A stretch of DNA of 64,000 nucleotides, from contig NZ_CP133083.1 in assembly GCF_030908545.1 (NCBI RefSeq), positions 2,923,691-2,987,690 on the forward strand. The letters are read 5' to 3'. Positions 8,628 through 18,184 of the stretch are shown here, piece by piece. The stretch's first letter is position 1. Each line of letters starts with the position of its first letter. Origin of the DNA: Nitrosomonas sp. sh817 (GTDB lineage: Bacteria; Pseudomonadota; Gammaproteobacteria; Burkholderiales; Nitrosomonadaceae). Position numbers and translations under genes: made by a program. Below the pieces are notes generated by a model. That model was not told the DNA's origin. It made no database searches and saw only the letters and a program-made list of their open reading frames with translations.

Positions 8628-9887
8628 TCAAATCACCCACAGCAATGCCACACCAACACCGGCCGCAGCCGCCAGCATGCCGGAAACGCATTGTCTTGCG
8701 AGTGCAGTGTTACCAATAAAAAAAATCATTCCAAGCTTGAAGCCGGTGTTGGACAAAAATGCCAGCGAAATTGCGACAATCGCATGGATTGCTTCGCGTT
8801 TTCCTAAATCAAATAAACGCAAGCTGGACAGCGTAATCGCATCGACATCGGTCAACCCGGAAATCAGTGCGACAGCATACAATCCGCCGCTGCCGGCGAC
8901 ATCCGAAAGCCATGCGGAACATAACAAAACGATGCCGTAGATTAAACCGAAAGCCGCGGCTACACGGATTTCTGTCGGGTTTTTAATTTCCGGCACAGGC
9001 ACTTCTTGCTGCTGATTCAACCGGTACCACCAATAGCCTGTAACACAGGCGCCGCACAGAAAACCGCTACCCAGCACCGGTAGCAATTGCGGCAATATCC
9101 CCGGTGAAACCACCGCGCTGAGAATCGCCAAGCGGATCAATACCGTCAGGTTGGCGATCAAAATAACGACTACCGCAAGCTGGGTAAAATCCTGATTTTC
9201 CATGCTGCGGCGTGCGTACACCAATGTTGTGGCGGTACTGGAAACCAAGCCGCCGAATAACCCCAGGATCGCGCCGTGACGTTGACCGATCAATTGCATC
9301 GCCACATAACCGGCCAAACTGACACCTGAGATCAGCACCACCATAAGCCAGATTTGATGCGGATTGATCGCTTCGTAAGGCCCCAGATTCTTATCCGGCA
9401 GAACCGGCAAAATGATAAACGTCAGTACCGCGAATTGCAGCGCGGAAATCAAATCGCGCCGGCTCAATTTTTCGGTAATACCGCGCAATTCCGCCTTGAA
9501 ATACAGCAACATCGTGGTGATGATGGCCAGCATGATCGCCAGCGAATCGCTGTCGTACCACACCGCCGCACCCAAACCATAGCACACCAATGCGGCGGCG
9601 ATGGTGGTGGTTCCCGGATCGGCGCTGTCTTCTTTGACTCGATAATATGCCGCGACCATCATCAACCCGACAATCAACAAACCGCCCAGCAGCAGCCACG
9701 GCGTGGCTTTTTCCGACAGCATTGCGGCCAATGTGCCGAACAGCGCGACCAACGCGAACGTTCTCAACCCCGCGCGAGAACCGGGGCTGCGCTCGCGTTC
9801 CAATCCGATCAGTAAGCCGATCGCCAGACTGGTCATGAAATGCGGCAGCGCCGCCAATTCGCCGTTCAAGGTAAATTCAGTGTGCAT
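8628..9887 (-). CDS. MgtC/SapB-type membrane protein with DUF4010 domain
   Basis: This 419-residue integral membrane protein has about 11-12 hydrophobic helices. The N-terminal quarter is an MgtC-like domain (SLAIGLLIGLERERSP, then AGLRTFALVALFGTLAA), and the rest is DUF4010 (LFGGLVSSTATTLVYARRS; SGLTDVDAITLSSLRL). MgtC-type proteins are linked to magnesium limitation and ATPase modulation; what the DUF4010 form does is not established. Its start overlaps the 3' end of recJ by 11 bases, so it is probably the last gene of that operon. Confidence 0.85.
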   Translation of the reverse strand: MHTEFTLNGELAALPHFMTSLAIGLLIGLERERSPGSRAGLRTFALVALFGTLAAMLSEKATPWLLLGGLLIVGLMMVAAYYRVKEDSADPGTTTIAAALVCYGLGAAVWYDSDSLAIMLAIITTMLLYFKAELRGITEKLSRRDLISALQFAVLTFIILPVLPDKNLGPYEAINPHQIWLMVVLISGVSLAGYVAMQLIGQRHGAILGLFGGLVSSTATTLVYARRSMENQDFTQLAVVVILIANLTVLIRLAILSAVVSPGILPQLLPVLGSGFLCGACVTGYWWYRLNQQQEVPVPEIKNPTEIRVAAAFGLIYGIVLLCSAWLSDVAGSGGLYAVALISGLTDVDAITLSSLRLFDLGKREAIHAIVAISLAFLSNTGFKLGMIFFIGNTALARQCVSGMLAAAAGVGVALLWVI

Positions 9888-11664
9888 CGCCAGTTACCGG
9901 TTGATCTGCGTGAAACCAATGTTCCAGCAGGAATTGCAAGGATGTCTTGCCATTATATTCATTGATCTGCAAGCGATAAACCGCATCGATCAAATCCGGT
10001 AGCGGATCGTGATGAAAAAACAAAATGCCGTCGAACGATTCCGCCGATTTTTGCGGTTTCCGCGCCGCTTGATCCTGATTATCCGATATTAGTTTGCGCA
10101 ATTTCAGCTTCAGGTGTTTTTCGCCGACGATGCGCTGACTTTCGACATAGAAGCGCGCATTAAATGAAGGTTGCGGAAAACCTTGCCCCCACACTTGATG
10201 TTCGAGCGATTGCGCCAGCTCCAGATTGATATCGGCCAGTTCTAGATCGCCGTCGGTTTCGATCACGCGCGTCAAATCGGCGGGCGTCAGCAAGGTTTGC
10301 GCGACTTGTTCAAACGCTTCGCGGAATGCTTCGAAATCGTTATTCTGGATGGTCAATCCCGCAGCGGCGGCGTGACCGCCGAATTTACGCAGCAATCCGG
10401 GATGTTGTTTCGATACCAGATCTAACGCATCACGCAAATGAAAGCCATTGATCGACCGCCCGGAACCCTTCAGCTCGCCGTCGTTGCCGGGCGCGAAAAT
10501 AATCACCGGCCGGTGATATTTATCCTTGATGCGCGACGCCAGAATACCGATCACACCTTGATGCCAATCGTGATCAAACAAACAGATGCTATAGGCAGTT
10601 TGAAATTCCGTACGGCGGTTTTTAAGCTGCTCATCGAGCTTGAGCAACGCGCTATCTTGCATGTCCGATTCGATTTCGCGGCGCTGCCGGTTCAGATCGT
10701 CCAATTGCTTGGCAATGTTTGCGGCGTACGCTTCATCATCGGTAATCAGGCATTCGATGCCAAGCGACATATCGTCCAAACGTCCGGCGGCGTTCAAACG
10801 CGGCCCGAGCATAAATCCCAATTCATACGTCGACAACTGCCGGAAATCGCGCCGCGACACTTCGATCAAGGCATTGATCCCGGTACAAGCACGGCCTTTG
10901 CGGATCCGCTGCAAGCCTTGCTGCACCAGAATCCGGTTATTACTATCGAGCTTGACCACATCGGCGACCGTGCCCAGCGCAACCAGATCGAGAAAACCGG
11001 CCAGATTCGGTTCCGGCAACGCAGGTCCGAACGCGCCGCGTTGCCGCAATTCCGCGCGCAACGCCAGCATCAGATAGAAAATGACGCCGACACCGGCGAT
11101 ACTCTTGCTCGGAAACGGACAGCCCGGTTGATTAGGGTTGATGATGGCAACCGCATCGGGCAATTCGTCGCCGGGCAGATGGTGATCGGTGACGACCACT
11201 TGCATGCCCAAACGGTTGGCTTCGTCAACGCCGGCAGCGCTGGCGATGCCGTTATCCACCGTAATCAGAATATCCGGCTGCTTGGTTTCGTGAGCCAGTT
11301 GCACGATTTCCGGCGTCAAACCGTAACCGAATTCAAACCGGTTCGGCACCAGGTAATCGACGATTGCGCCAAATTTGCGCAAAATGCGGATACCGACCGC
11401 GCATGCGGTCGCGCCGTCGGAATCGTAGTCGGCGATAATCAGCAAACGCTTGTGTTCCGCGATAGCATCCGCGAGAAAAGCGGCGGTGGTTACGATATTT
11501 TTCAGTTCCGTGAATGGAATCAGTTGCGTCAGCTCGGTTTCCAGCTGCCCCGGATGATCGATGCCGCGCGCGGCGTAAATACGCGCCAGCACCGGCGGCA
11601 AGCCGTTGCCGCGGAGCGTCTCGAACGATTGCAGATCATACGGGCGAGTAGTGATTTTGGACAT
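9877..11664 (-). CDS. recJ: Single-stranded-DNA-specific exonuclease RecJ
   Basis: The protein has 595 residues. The DHH-family phosphoesterase motifs are visible: LIIADYDSDGATACAVG (motif I), VTVDNGIAS, VVTDHHLPGDELP (the DHH motif) and the DHHA1 region ending in GGHAAAAGLTI. A C-terminal OB-type domain follows. RecJ degrades ssDNA 5'->3' in recombination (RecF pathway), mismatch and base-excision repair, using Mn/Mg. The start is ATG at 11664, 45 bases after the corC-like gene. Confidence 0.96.
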   Translation of the reverse strand: MSKITTRPYDLQSFETLRGNGLPPVLARIYAARGIDHPGQLETELTQLIPFTELKNIVTTAAFLADAIAEHKRLLIIADYDSDGATACAVGIRILRKFGAIVDYLVPNRFEFGYGLTPEIVQLAHETKQPDILITVDNGIASAAGVDEANRLGMQVVVTDHHLPGDELPDAVAIINPNQPGCPFPSKSIAGVGVIFYLMLALRAELRQRGAFGPALPEPNLAGFLDLVALGTVADVVKLDSNNRILVQQGLQRIRKGRACTGINALIEVSRRDFRQLSTYELGFMLGPRLNAAGRLDDMSLGIECLITDDEAYAANIAKQLDDLNRQRREIESDMQDSALLKLDEQLKNRRTEFQTAYSICLFDHDWHQGVIGILASRIKDKYHRPVIIFAPGNDGELKGSGRSINGFHLRDALDLVSKQHPGLLRKFGGHAAAAGLTIQNNDFEAFREAFEQVAQTLLTPADLTRVIETDGDLELADINLELAQSLEHQVWGQGFPQPSFNARFYVESQRIVGEKHLKLKLRKLISDNQDQAARKPQKSAESFDGILFFHHDPLPDLIDAVYRLQINEYNGKTSLQFLLEHWFHADQPVTGDAH

Positions 11665-11709
11665 GTTCGGACACGCAACGAACGTACAGAAGTTATCGGG
11701 CTAATCCCG

Positions 11710-12558
11710 TTATTTTGCCGGGGACTCGGCAGGTGCCGCAAGTTTTTCCACTTTGAGAACATGCAAGCGGCGGCTATCAACGCGCTGCACGGTGAATTTG
11801 AACGGCTCGATCACCACCGACTCGTTGCGGTCCGGCACGCGGCCGAACTTGTTCAACACCAAGCCGCCGATGGTATCGTAATCTTCATCGCTGAAATTAG
11901 CGCCGAGCACGTCATTGAAGTTCTCGATCTCGGTTATTGCCTTGACGCGGTAGCGTCCGTCCGCTTCCATCACGATGTTGTCCTCTTCTTCGTTGAAATC
12001 GTATTCGTCCTCGATTTCACCGACGATCTGTTCGAGCACATCCTCAATCGTCACCAAACCGGCCACGCCGCCGTATTCGTTGACGACGATCGCCATGTGA
12101 TTGCGATTGCTGCGGAATTCTTTCAGCAGCACATTCAAGCGCTTCGATTCCGGGATAAAAACCGCCGGGCGCAACATGTCGCGGATATTGAATTCTTCGG
12201 GATCAGCATAATAACGCAGCAAGTCTTTCGCCAGCAAAATGCCGATGATCTCGTCTTCGTCGCTTTCGATCACCGGAAAACGCGAATGCGCAGCTTCGAT
12301 CACAAACGGAATGAAATGCTCGGGTTTCTTGCTGATGTTAACGATGTCCATCTGCGAGCGCGGCACCATGATATCGCGGGCCTGCATTTCAGAAACTTGC
12401 ATGACGCCTTCGATCATGCTGAGCGCGTCGGAATCGAGTAAATTGCGTTCAAAAGCGGAGTGTAACAGGGTAATCAGTTGTTCGCGGTCTTCCGGTTTGC
12501 GGATCAGCAATGCGCCAAGCCGTTCAAACCAGCCGCTTTTAGGTGGGGGTTCGTCCAT
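11710..12558 (-). CDS. corC: CorC/HlyC-family CBS-domain protein
   Basis: The protein has 282 residues. Two CBS domains (about 65-185: VMQVSEMQARDIMVPRSQM ... VNEYGGVAGLVTIEDVLEQIVGEI) are followed by the CorC_HlyC domain (about 200-280). It lacks the DUF21 membrane part, so it is the soluble CorC type linked to Mg/Co homeostasis (YbeX in E. coli). The ybeZ-ybeY-ybeX order is conserved here as phoH-ybeY-corC, and lnt, which often follows, is replaced by recJ. Confidence 0.93.
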   Translation of the reverse strand: MDEPPPKSGWFERLGALLIRKPEDREQLITLLHSAFERNLLDSDALSMIEGVMQVSEMQARDIMVPRSQMDIVNISKKPEHFIPFVIEAAHSRFPVIESDEDEIIGILLAKDLLRYYADPEEFNIRDMLRPAVFIPESKRLNVLLKEFRSNRNHMAIVVNEYGGVAGLVTIEDVLEQIVGEIEDEYDFNEEEDNIVMEADGRYRVKAITEIENFNDVLGANFSDEDYDTIGGLVLNKFGRVPDRNESVVIEPFKFTVQRVDSRRLHVLKVEKLAAPAESPAK

Positions 12559-12605
12559 AATTGTCGTGGTTAAAAAATAATAAGCTACTCATAGCATTTC
12601 AATGG

Positions 12606-13055
12606 TTAAGCGTGTTCCGCATAGGGATCGGCATATCCGAGCTTAGCCAGCACCGCTGTTTCCAATCGCTCCATTTCAGCGGCTTCAGCTTCCGCGATAT
12701 GATCGTATCCCTGTAAGTGTAAAACACCGTGCACCGTCAAATGCGCAAAATGCGCGGTTAAGTCTTTGTGCTGTTGCCGGGCTTCTTGCCGCACCACCGG
12801 AACGCACAACACGATATCGCCCGCCAAAGGCTGGGTATCGTCATATACGAAGGTCAACACGTTGGTGGCGTAATCCTTGCCGCGGAATTGCCGGTTCAAG
12901 TCACGGCCTTCGGCTTCATCCACCAGCCGCAATACCACTTCGGCATCGCACTGCAATGCAGCTTTGACCCAGCGGCGGAACTGCGGCCGCGCCGGCGCTT
13001 CGCTGCAGCCCGCCGCATATTGCACCATCAGCTTGAGCGATTTAGCCGGACGCAA
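12606..13055 (-). CDS. ybeY: Endoribonuclease / rRNA maturation factor YbeY
   Basis: The protein has 149 residues and contains the zinc-binding signature [11 protein letters not shown] near residue 110, plus [19 protein letters not shown]. YbeY acts in 16S rRNA 3'-end maturation and ribosome quality control. The reading frame opens with TTG at 13055, two bases downstream of the phoH stop. The first ATG is at 13028, inside the conserved LxVQYA strand, so the TTG start (or a nearby alternative codon) is more likely. It lies between phoH and corC, the conserved context. Confidence 0.92.
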   Translation of the reverse strand: MRPAKSLKLMVQYAAGCSEAPARPQFRRWVKAALQCDAEVVLRLVDEAEGRDLNRQFRGKDYATNVLTFVYDDTQPLAGDIVLCVPVVRQEARQQHKDLTAHFAHLTVHGVLHLQGYDHIAEAEAAEMERLETAVLAKLGYADPYAEHA

Positions 13056-13057
13056 CG

Positions 13058-14116
13058 TCAGTCCGGATTCCGCTGCTGCTTGTCGTGCTTGTCATAAGCA
13101 TTGACAATCCGCTGCACCAGCGGATGCCGCACGACGTCATCAGCCAGAAAACGCGTGAACGCGATGCCGCGGATGTCTTTCAGCACCTGCTGTGCATCCA
13201 CCAGCCCGCTTTTTTGATGCTTGGGCAAGTCGATCTGCGTCACATCGCCGGTAATCACCGCTTTCGATCCCAGGCCGATCCGCGTCAAAAACATTTTCAT
13301 TTGTTCCGGCGTGGTGTTTTGCGCTTCGTCCAGGATAATGAACGATTGGTTCAACGTGCGTCCGCGCATAAACGCCAGCGGTGCGATTTCGATGGTATTG
13401 CGCTCGAATTGCTTGCCGGTTTTATCAAATCCCATCAGATCGTACAATGCATCATAAAGCGGACGCAAATACGGATCGACTTTCTGCGTCATGTCGCCGG
13501 GCAGAAAACCCAGCCGTTCGCCCGCTTCTACCGCAGGACGCACTAAAATCAGCCGCGACACCAAACCGCGCTCCAACGCATCGACAGCACTGGCAACCGC
13601 CAGATAGGTTTTGCCGGTGCCGGCGGGACCAATCGCAAAGGTGATATCGTGTTCCTGGATTTGCTGCAGGTATTGTGTCTGACGCGGGGTGCGGCCGTGC
13701 AGGTTGCTGCGGCGGGTCAACAGCGACGGCGACGCCGGCTGTTCCACCGTGAGACTATCCATCGGATTGCCGCTTTGTTCCGGCGCCGGTTGCATATTCA
13801 ACGCTTCGATCAAACCGAGTTGAATTTGCTCCAGACTCAGATGCTGTTGCGATTGATCATAAAAATTGCGCAACACTTGCGCCGCCAGTTTGGTTTGCCC
13901 GGTTTTACCCGATACGCTGAAATGTTCGCCACGCCGTGAAATGGTGACATCCAGCGCGGTTTCAACCTGTTTCAGGTTTTCATCCAAAGCCCCGCACAAA
14001 TTGGCAAGGCGTTGATTGTCGGCCGGTGTGAAGGAAATTTCGAGAGGTGCTGGTTTCAAAATCAAGCTGTGTGATGACAATAATGCGATTTTCTCAGCGG
14101 TTGCGATACTTTGCAA
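13058..14116 (-). CDS. phoH: PhoH-family ATPase (YbeZ)
   Basis: The protein has up to 352 residues. An N-terminal KH-like region is followed by the PhoH P-loop ATPase domain: [15 protein letters not shown] (Walker A, around 165), [23 protein letters not shown] (Walker B) and [11 protein letters not shown]. It is an RNA-associated ATPase that works with YbeY. The frame opens with TTG at 14116, and no ATG occurs before the conserved PAPLEISF segment, so the start must be a non-ATG codon; a TTG at 14080 is an alternative. A hairpin-rich gap separates it from miaB. Confidence 0.93.
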   Translation of the reverse strand: MQSIATAEKIALLSSHSLILKPAPLEISFTPADNQRLANLCGALDENLKQVETALDVTISRRGEHFSVSGKTGQTKLAAQVLRNFYDQSQQHLSLEQIQLGLIEALNMQPAPEQSGNPMDSLTVEQPASPSLLTRRSNLHGRTPRQTQYLQQIQEHDITFAIGPAGTGKTYLAVASAVDALERGLVSRLILVRPAVEAGERLGFLPGDMTQKVDPYLRPLYDALYDLMGFDKTGKQFERNTIEIAPLAFMRGRTLNQSFIILDEAQNTTPEQMKMFLTRIGLGSKAVITGDVTQIDLPKHQKSGLVDAQQVLKDIRGIAFTRFLADDVVRHPLVQRIVNAYDKHDKQQRNPD

Positions 14117-14121
14117 GTACC

Positions 14122-14165
14122 AAAACCCTGCTTAAAACAGGCTTTTTCCGGAGAAAGGCTTTCCG
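14122..14165 (-). terminator. Tandem hairpins between miaB and phoH
   Basis: Read on the minus strand, CCGGAAAGCCTTTCTCCGG followed by AAAAA and then CCTGTTTTAAGCAGG followed by GTTTTGG make two successive stem-loops. The second, with a short T-run, could weaken transcription from miaB into phoH. The stems are short, so attenuation is more likely than full termination. Confidence 0.45.
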
Positions 14166-14181
14166 GGCATTGCTACAAGGT

Positions 14182-15528
14182 TTATCCATTGATCATTTCG
14201 CCGCGCAATGAATGCGCGCGCGCTTCGGTAATGCGCACGTCGGCGAAACCGCCGATCAACGCCGGATCCCCCGGCAAATTGACCACGCGGTTATTGTCGG
14301 TGCGCCCGGACAGCTCTTCGGGATTTTTCTTCGACGGTCCGTCGAGCAATACGCGCTGCACCGTGCCGACCATTTGCTGACTGATTTTGCGCGCTTGCTG
14401 CTGGATTTGCGCTTGCAAGCGCTGCAACCGTTCCAGCTTCACGGCTTGCGGCGTGTCGTCGGGCAGATCCGCCGCCGGCGTGCCGGGACGCTGGCTGTAG
14501 ATAAAGCTGAACGATTCGTCGAAATTCATTTCCTCGATCAGCGTCATCGTCGCTTCGAAATCGGCTTCGGTTTCGCCGGGAAAGCCGACGATAAAATCCG
14601 ACGACAGCGAAAGATGCGGACGGATCGCGCGCAGTTTGCGGATGATCGATTTGTATTCGAGCACGCTGTAGCCGCGCTTCATCGCCGCCAGAATCCGGTC
14701 GGAACCGGATTGCACCGGCAGATGCAAGTGACTGACCAGCTTCGGCAGGTGCGCGTACGACTGAATCAGTTGCGCGGTAAATTCTTTCGGGTGCGAGGTG
14801 GTATAGCGGATACGCTCGATACCGGGAATATCGTGCAGGCATTCCAGCAGCAATGCAAAATTAGCGATATCGCCATCGTCCATGACGCCCAGATACGCAT
14901 TGACGTTCTGTCCGAGTAAGTTGATTTCCTTCACGCCTTGATCGGCGAGCACGGCAATCTCGGTCAGCACGTCGCCAAGCGGGCGCGACACTTCCTCGCC
15001 GCGCGTGTACGGCACCACGCAATAACTGCAATACTTGCTGCAACCTTCCATGATCGACACAAACGCGGTCACGCCTTCGGTACGCGCGGGCGGCAAATGA
15101 TCGAATTTCTCGATTTCCGGGAACGTGATATCAACTTGCGAACGGCCGGTTGAGCGGCGGGTTTCGATCAATTGCGGCAGCCGGTGCAACGTTTGCGGCC
15201 CGAACACCACGTCGACGAACGGCGCGCGGCTGACAATCGCTTTGCCTTCCTGGCTGGCAACGCAACCGCCGACGCCGATCAATAAATCAGGATTGCGTTC
15301 CTTCAGATGACGCACCCGGCCCAAGTCGTGAAACACTTTCTCCTGCGCTTTCTCGCGCACCGAGCAGGTATTGAACAAAATGATATCGGCCTGCGCCGGA
15401 TCGTCGGTCGCCTCCATGCCGTACGCGGCATGCAGCACATCCGCCATTTTCTCCGAATCGTACTCGTTCATCTGGCAACCGAAGGTTTTGATATAAAGCT
15501 TGTTACTCACGAATTCACCGACACTCAC
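14182..15528 (-). CDS. miaB: tRNA-2-methylthio-N6-dimethylallyladenosine synthase MiaB
   Basis: The protein has 448 residues. The methylthiotransferase N-terminus ([34 protein letters not shown]) supplies the three Cys of the auxiliary 4Fe-4S cluster. The radical-SAM motif [16 protein letters not shown] gives CxxxCxxC, and a C-terminal TRAM domain ends near residue 440. MiaB methylthiolates i6A37 of tRNAs reading UNN codons. The frame opens with GTG at 15528; a second GTG at 15510 is a possible start. It begins immediately after the stop of the upstream secreted-protein gene. Confidence 0.96.
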   Translation of the reverse strand: MSVGEFVSNKLYIKTFGCQMNEYDSEKMADVLHAAYGMEATDDPAQADIILFNTCSVREKAQEKVFHDLGRVRHLKERNPDLLIGVGGCVASQEGKAIVSRAPFVDVVFGPQTLHRLPQLIETRRSTGRSQVDITFPEIEKFDHLPPARTEGVTAFVSIMEGCSKYCSYCVVPYTRGEEVSRPLGDVLTEIAVLADQGVKEINLLGQNVNAYLGVMDDGDIANFALLLECLHDIPGIERIRYTTSHPKEFTAQLIQSYAHLPKLVSHLHLPVQSGSDRILAAMKRGYSVLEYKSIIRKLRAIRPHLSLSSDFIVGFPGETEADFEATMTLIEEMNFDESFSFIYSQRPGTPAADLPDDTPQAVKLERLQRLQAQIQQQARKISQQMVGTVQRVLLDGPSKKNPEELSGRTDNNRVVNLPGDPALIGGFADVRITEARAHSLRGEMING

Positions 15529-15897
15529 TTAAAAAAATAAAAACCGCCGTTGCGGCGCCGGCACTTGTTGGCCTTGGCTTTCCGCTTCCTTGACCTCATC
15601 CGGCGTCAGAATCCAAACCCGCTGCAAATAGCCGGTCATATCGAGCTGATAGCGGATCAACCCGGAATAGTTCGCCATCGTCGGCATGATGATCAGATTA
15701 TCGATCCCGCGAATCTGTCCGCCCGGTCCCATGATAAACGACTGCCCATTGATGATGAATTCGGGAAACGATACCGCCGTCAAATTGCCGAGCTTGCTAT
15801 CTTCCGGAAACTTACGCGTCTGCTGCGCCAACGCCGGTTGCGACAATAAAGCGCACAGCACCACGATTCCCCACCACCCCGTTCGCAGATTTTTCAT
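15529..15897 (-). CDS. Small exported protein of unknown function
   Basis: From the ATG at 15897 this is a 122-residue protein with a signal peptide (WWGIVVLCALLSQPALAQQ, cleavage near residue 25). The mature part has a GPGGQIRGIDNLIIMPTM segment and ends in QQVPAPQRRFLFF. I do not recognise a named domain. A longer reading to 16056 would bury the signal peptide behind 53 residues, so it is rejected. Its stop abuts the miaB GTG start, so the two are probably co-transcribed. Confidence 0.75.
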   Translation of the reverse strand: MKNLRTGWWGIVVLCALLSQPALAQQTRKFPEDSKLGNLTAVSFPEFIINGQSFIMGPGGQIRGIDNLIIMPTMANYSGLIRYQLDMTGYLQRVWILTPDEVKEAESQGQQVPAPQRRFLFF

Positions 15898-16149
15898 CCG
15901 ATCAGCACTCGCAAAGAAACCGCCGGAACTCGAGAAAACATTCAAGAAACATGGATTTGTACTCCAGACCGCCGCCAAGGCTTGAGGGCGTAATGATACG
16001 CGAAAGCGAAATTTGATAGCAATGATTTTGTCGCGATGAATGTCTTGTGCTTCCATTCATTGAAACAAAATGGCGCATTCCGCCGCGACGGTTGGTATAT
16101 GCTTATTACCTCAATTACTGCACCCATCCACTCCAGCGAGGACAAAGCG

Positions 16150-16650
16150 ATGACAAAGCCCGGTCAACCTGATGCCAACGAATTGAATATCCCGGAACCC
16201 GTCAAAACACACCCGGCATGGCAACGCCTGGAAGAACAGCGCAAGTGGTATGCAAGCAAAAGCGCATCCTGCAAAAATCGGTACCGGGGACTCCGGATTG
16301 CACAAGTCGCCTGCGCAGTGATGATTCCGGTTTTCAATCTGGCCGAACCGAGCATTGCCAAATGGCTGACCGCTTTATCCGGCGCTGCCATCGCGCTCCT
16401 CGCGGGCATTGAGCAGATCAACCAGTACTCCACCTTGTGGACAGCCTACCGTTCAACGTCCGAGCGCCTCAAGCACGAAAAATTCCTGTTCCTCTCCGCC
16501 GCCGGCCCGTATCGCGGCCAGGATGAACCCGCGCGCTTGATTTTGCTCGCCGAACGCATCGAAGAACAAATCTCGACTGAACACGCCAAGTGGATCAATG
16601 AAACCAGCCAGGTAATTTCTCAGGATAAGAAACAAAATCCTGGCGCATGA
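16150..16650 (+). CDS. SLATT/DUF4231-type two-helix membrane protein
   Basis: The protein has 166 residues from the ATG at 16150, which follows a GCGAGGA ribosome site. A W-x-x-Y segment (QRKWYASKSASCKNRYRGLR) precedes two transmembrane helices (about 49-65 and 73-88), then WTAYRSTSERLKHEKFLF and a Lys/Glu helix. This is the layout of DUF4231, a member of the SLATT superfamily. Some SLATT proteins are pore-forming effectors in nucleotide-signal defence, but no cyclase or sensor gene is adjacent here. A role in defence is therefore only a possibility. An in-frame ATG at 16036 has no ribosome site. Confidence 0.78.
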   Translation: MTKPGQPDANELNIPEPVKTHPAWQRLEEQRKWYASKSASCKNRYRGLRIAQVACAVMIPVFNLAEPSIAKWLTALSGAAIALLAGIEQINQYSTLWTAYRSTSERLKHEKFLFLSAAGPYRGQDEPARLILLAERIEEQISTEHAKWINETSQVISQDKKQNPGA

Positions 16651-17005
16651 CGCTGCGCGTGATGCCTCTTCCTATATCCTGAAAAATACAGGAAAACACT
16701 GATTAATTCGCCTGAGCAAGATGAGATGCAAGGCGGATGGAGCGCAAGAAACGAGACATATCAATCTGATAGGCGAGTTTTTGAGCACCACCCAACGCAG
16801 CAGATCGCTTGTGCAAGCAATTAATCAGTGTTTCCACAGATTACCGATGAATATATCTTTTATAGCGAAAGCATTTATCTTAAAATGGAATTTCCAAAAT
16901 TCGCATGCCAGTTTTTCCGACGCCTCGAGACAAGGCAAATGATCTCATGGCGGCTCTGGGTACCGAACGAGAATTCAATGCAGATCAATCGAAAAGGATA
17001 AAAAA
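16651..17005. other. 355-bp gene-free stretch
   Basis: It holds repeat element family 1 copy A (16691-16835) followed by about 170 bases of AT-rich DNA that should contain the promoter of the PEP-CTERM gene. No convincing -35/-10 pair or conserved ORF was found. Confidence 0.6.
16691..16835 (+). repeat. MITE-like repeat family 1, copy A
   Basis: The ends are GGAAAACACTGATTAATT and AATTAATCAGTGTTTCC, inverted with one mismatch. The interior carries the family core GACATATCAATCTGATAGGCGAG-like block near its centre. It is 145 bp with no ORF and lies 40 bp after the stop of the SLATT gene. It is a diverged copy relative to C and D. Confidence 0.85.
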
Positions 17006-18121
17006 ATGACCAAAAACCATTATTCAATACTGATTGCCGGAATTTTATCGGCATCAATCGCAATGTCTGCCAATGCAGGAACAGAATGGGAAATTAAAGT
17101 ATTTGATACACACATGTCCTTCTTTGATATTAACAATTCAGGGCAATTACTCGGATACGATTCTGCAATTAAACGATATTTAATAACCGGACCTGATGGA
17201 GAAGGCATATCAAATATCACGGAATTCTCCAATAACCTTAACGTTAACGCTTTTAATGATTCCGGTCAGATTGCTGGTAGTTTTCTAAAAGATGGCAGTT
17301 CTCATGTATTTATTACTGGTCCCAACGGAACAAACATGGTCGATTTAGGTACTTTAGGGAAACATGGTAGCGCATCCGATATCAACAATTCCGGGCAGAT
17401 CATAGGTCAATTTACTACACCGGAAAATAATACACATGCCTTTATCACCGGACCCAACGGGATTGGAATGACTGATTTGGGTACATTCGGCGGCAAGAAC
17501 AGTTATGCATCCGCGATCAATGAATCAGGGCAAGTTGTGGGATGGTCACAAACTGCTGATGGTATTCCCCATGCTTTTATCACAGGCCCCAATGGCATCG
17601 GCATGACAGATTTAGGTACACTGCCCTACGATAATGCCAGTCAAGCTACGGATATCAACGATGATGCACAGGTTGTAGGATTTAGTGGATCCTATACTCC
17701 TACTCCTGATTGGGGTTATGTGTCGACAGGGGCATTCATTACCGGGCCCAATGGTGAAAATATGATTCCTTTGGGTGCATCATATACAGACTATCCGAAA
17801 ATTAACAATTCTGGACAAGCAATATTTGATATCGAGGCGGGAATTTCCTTGTTATATAGTGATGGTGTTCTAACAATACTTACAGGATTACCCATTATTA
17901 GGGAAGCAGGTTTGATTGAAATAAATGCTCTAGGAATTAATGATAAAGGACAAATTCTTGGATTTGGCTACTTAAAATGCTGCAATCCGACGTCCTTCTT
18001 GCTTACCCCCATCTCGCCGGTTCCGGAACCCTCCGTCTACGCCATGCTACTGACAGGACTCGGATTACTCGGATTGATGGCATTCAGAAGAAACAGGCTG
18101 TTTAAGCTGACAGACTATTGA
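17006..18121 (+). CDS. PEP-CTERM exported protein with HAF repeats
   Basis: The protein has 371 residues: a signal peptide (about 1-24, ending SANAG), then repeated units of roughly 45-50 residues with the HAF-type pattern AFITGPNGIGMTDLGT / INxSGQVVGW, and a C-terminal VPEPSVYAMLLTGLGLLGLMAFRRNR sorting signal at about 339-364. PEP-CTERM tails direct exosortase-dependent processing in exopolysaccharide-producing Gram-negatives, so the mature protein is probably surface- or matrix-associated. Start ATG follows AAGGATAAAAAA. Its base composition is more AT-rich than its neighbours. Confidence 0.88.
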   Translation: MTKNHYSILIAGILSASIAMSANAGTEWEIKVFDTHMSFFDINNSGQLLGYDSAIKRYLITGPDGEGISNITEFSNNLNVNAFNDSGQIAGSFLKDGSSHVFITGPNGTNMVDLGTLGKHGSASDINNSGQIIGQFTTPENNTHAFITGPNGIGMTDLGTFGGKNSYASAINESGQVVGWSQTADGIPHAFITGPNGIGMTDLGTLPYDNASQATDINDDAQVVGFSGSYTPTPDWGYVSTGAFITGPNGENMIPLGASYTDYPKINNSGQAIFDIEAGISLLYSDGVLTILTGLPIIREAGLIEINALGINDKGQILGFGYLKCCNPTSFLLTPISPVPEPSVYAMLLTGLGLLGLMAFRRNRLFKLTDY

Positions 18122-18184
18122 TCCCGCAAACAGCGAGTATCGTAGCCCGTCATCTAAGCACTGAGAATCGCTTACGATTATGAA

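Noticed and set aside
10438..12441. 667-residue open frame on the plus strand across recJ and corC
   Set aside because: It is the antisense shadow of well supported minus-strand genes and has the composition typical of such frames (His/Arg/Gln/Ile-rich).
18166..18179. AATCG-CTTA-CGATT hairpin between the PEP-CTERM gene and rlmD
   Set aside because: A five-base stem without a T-run is too weak to call a terminator.
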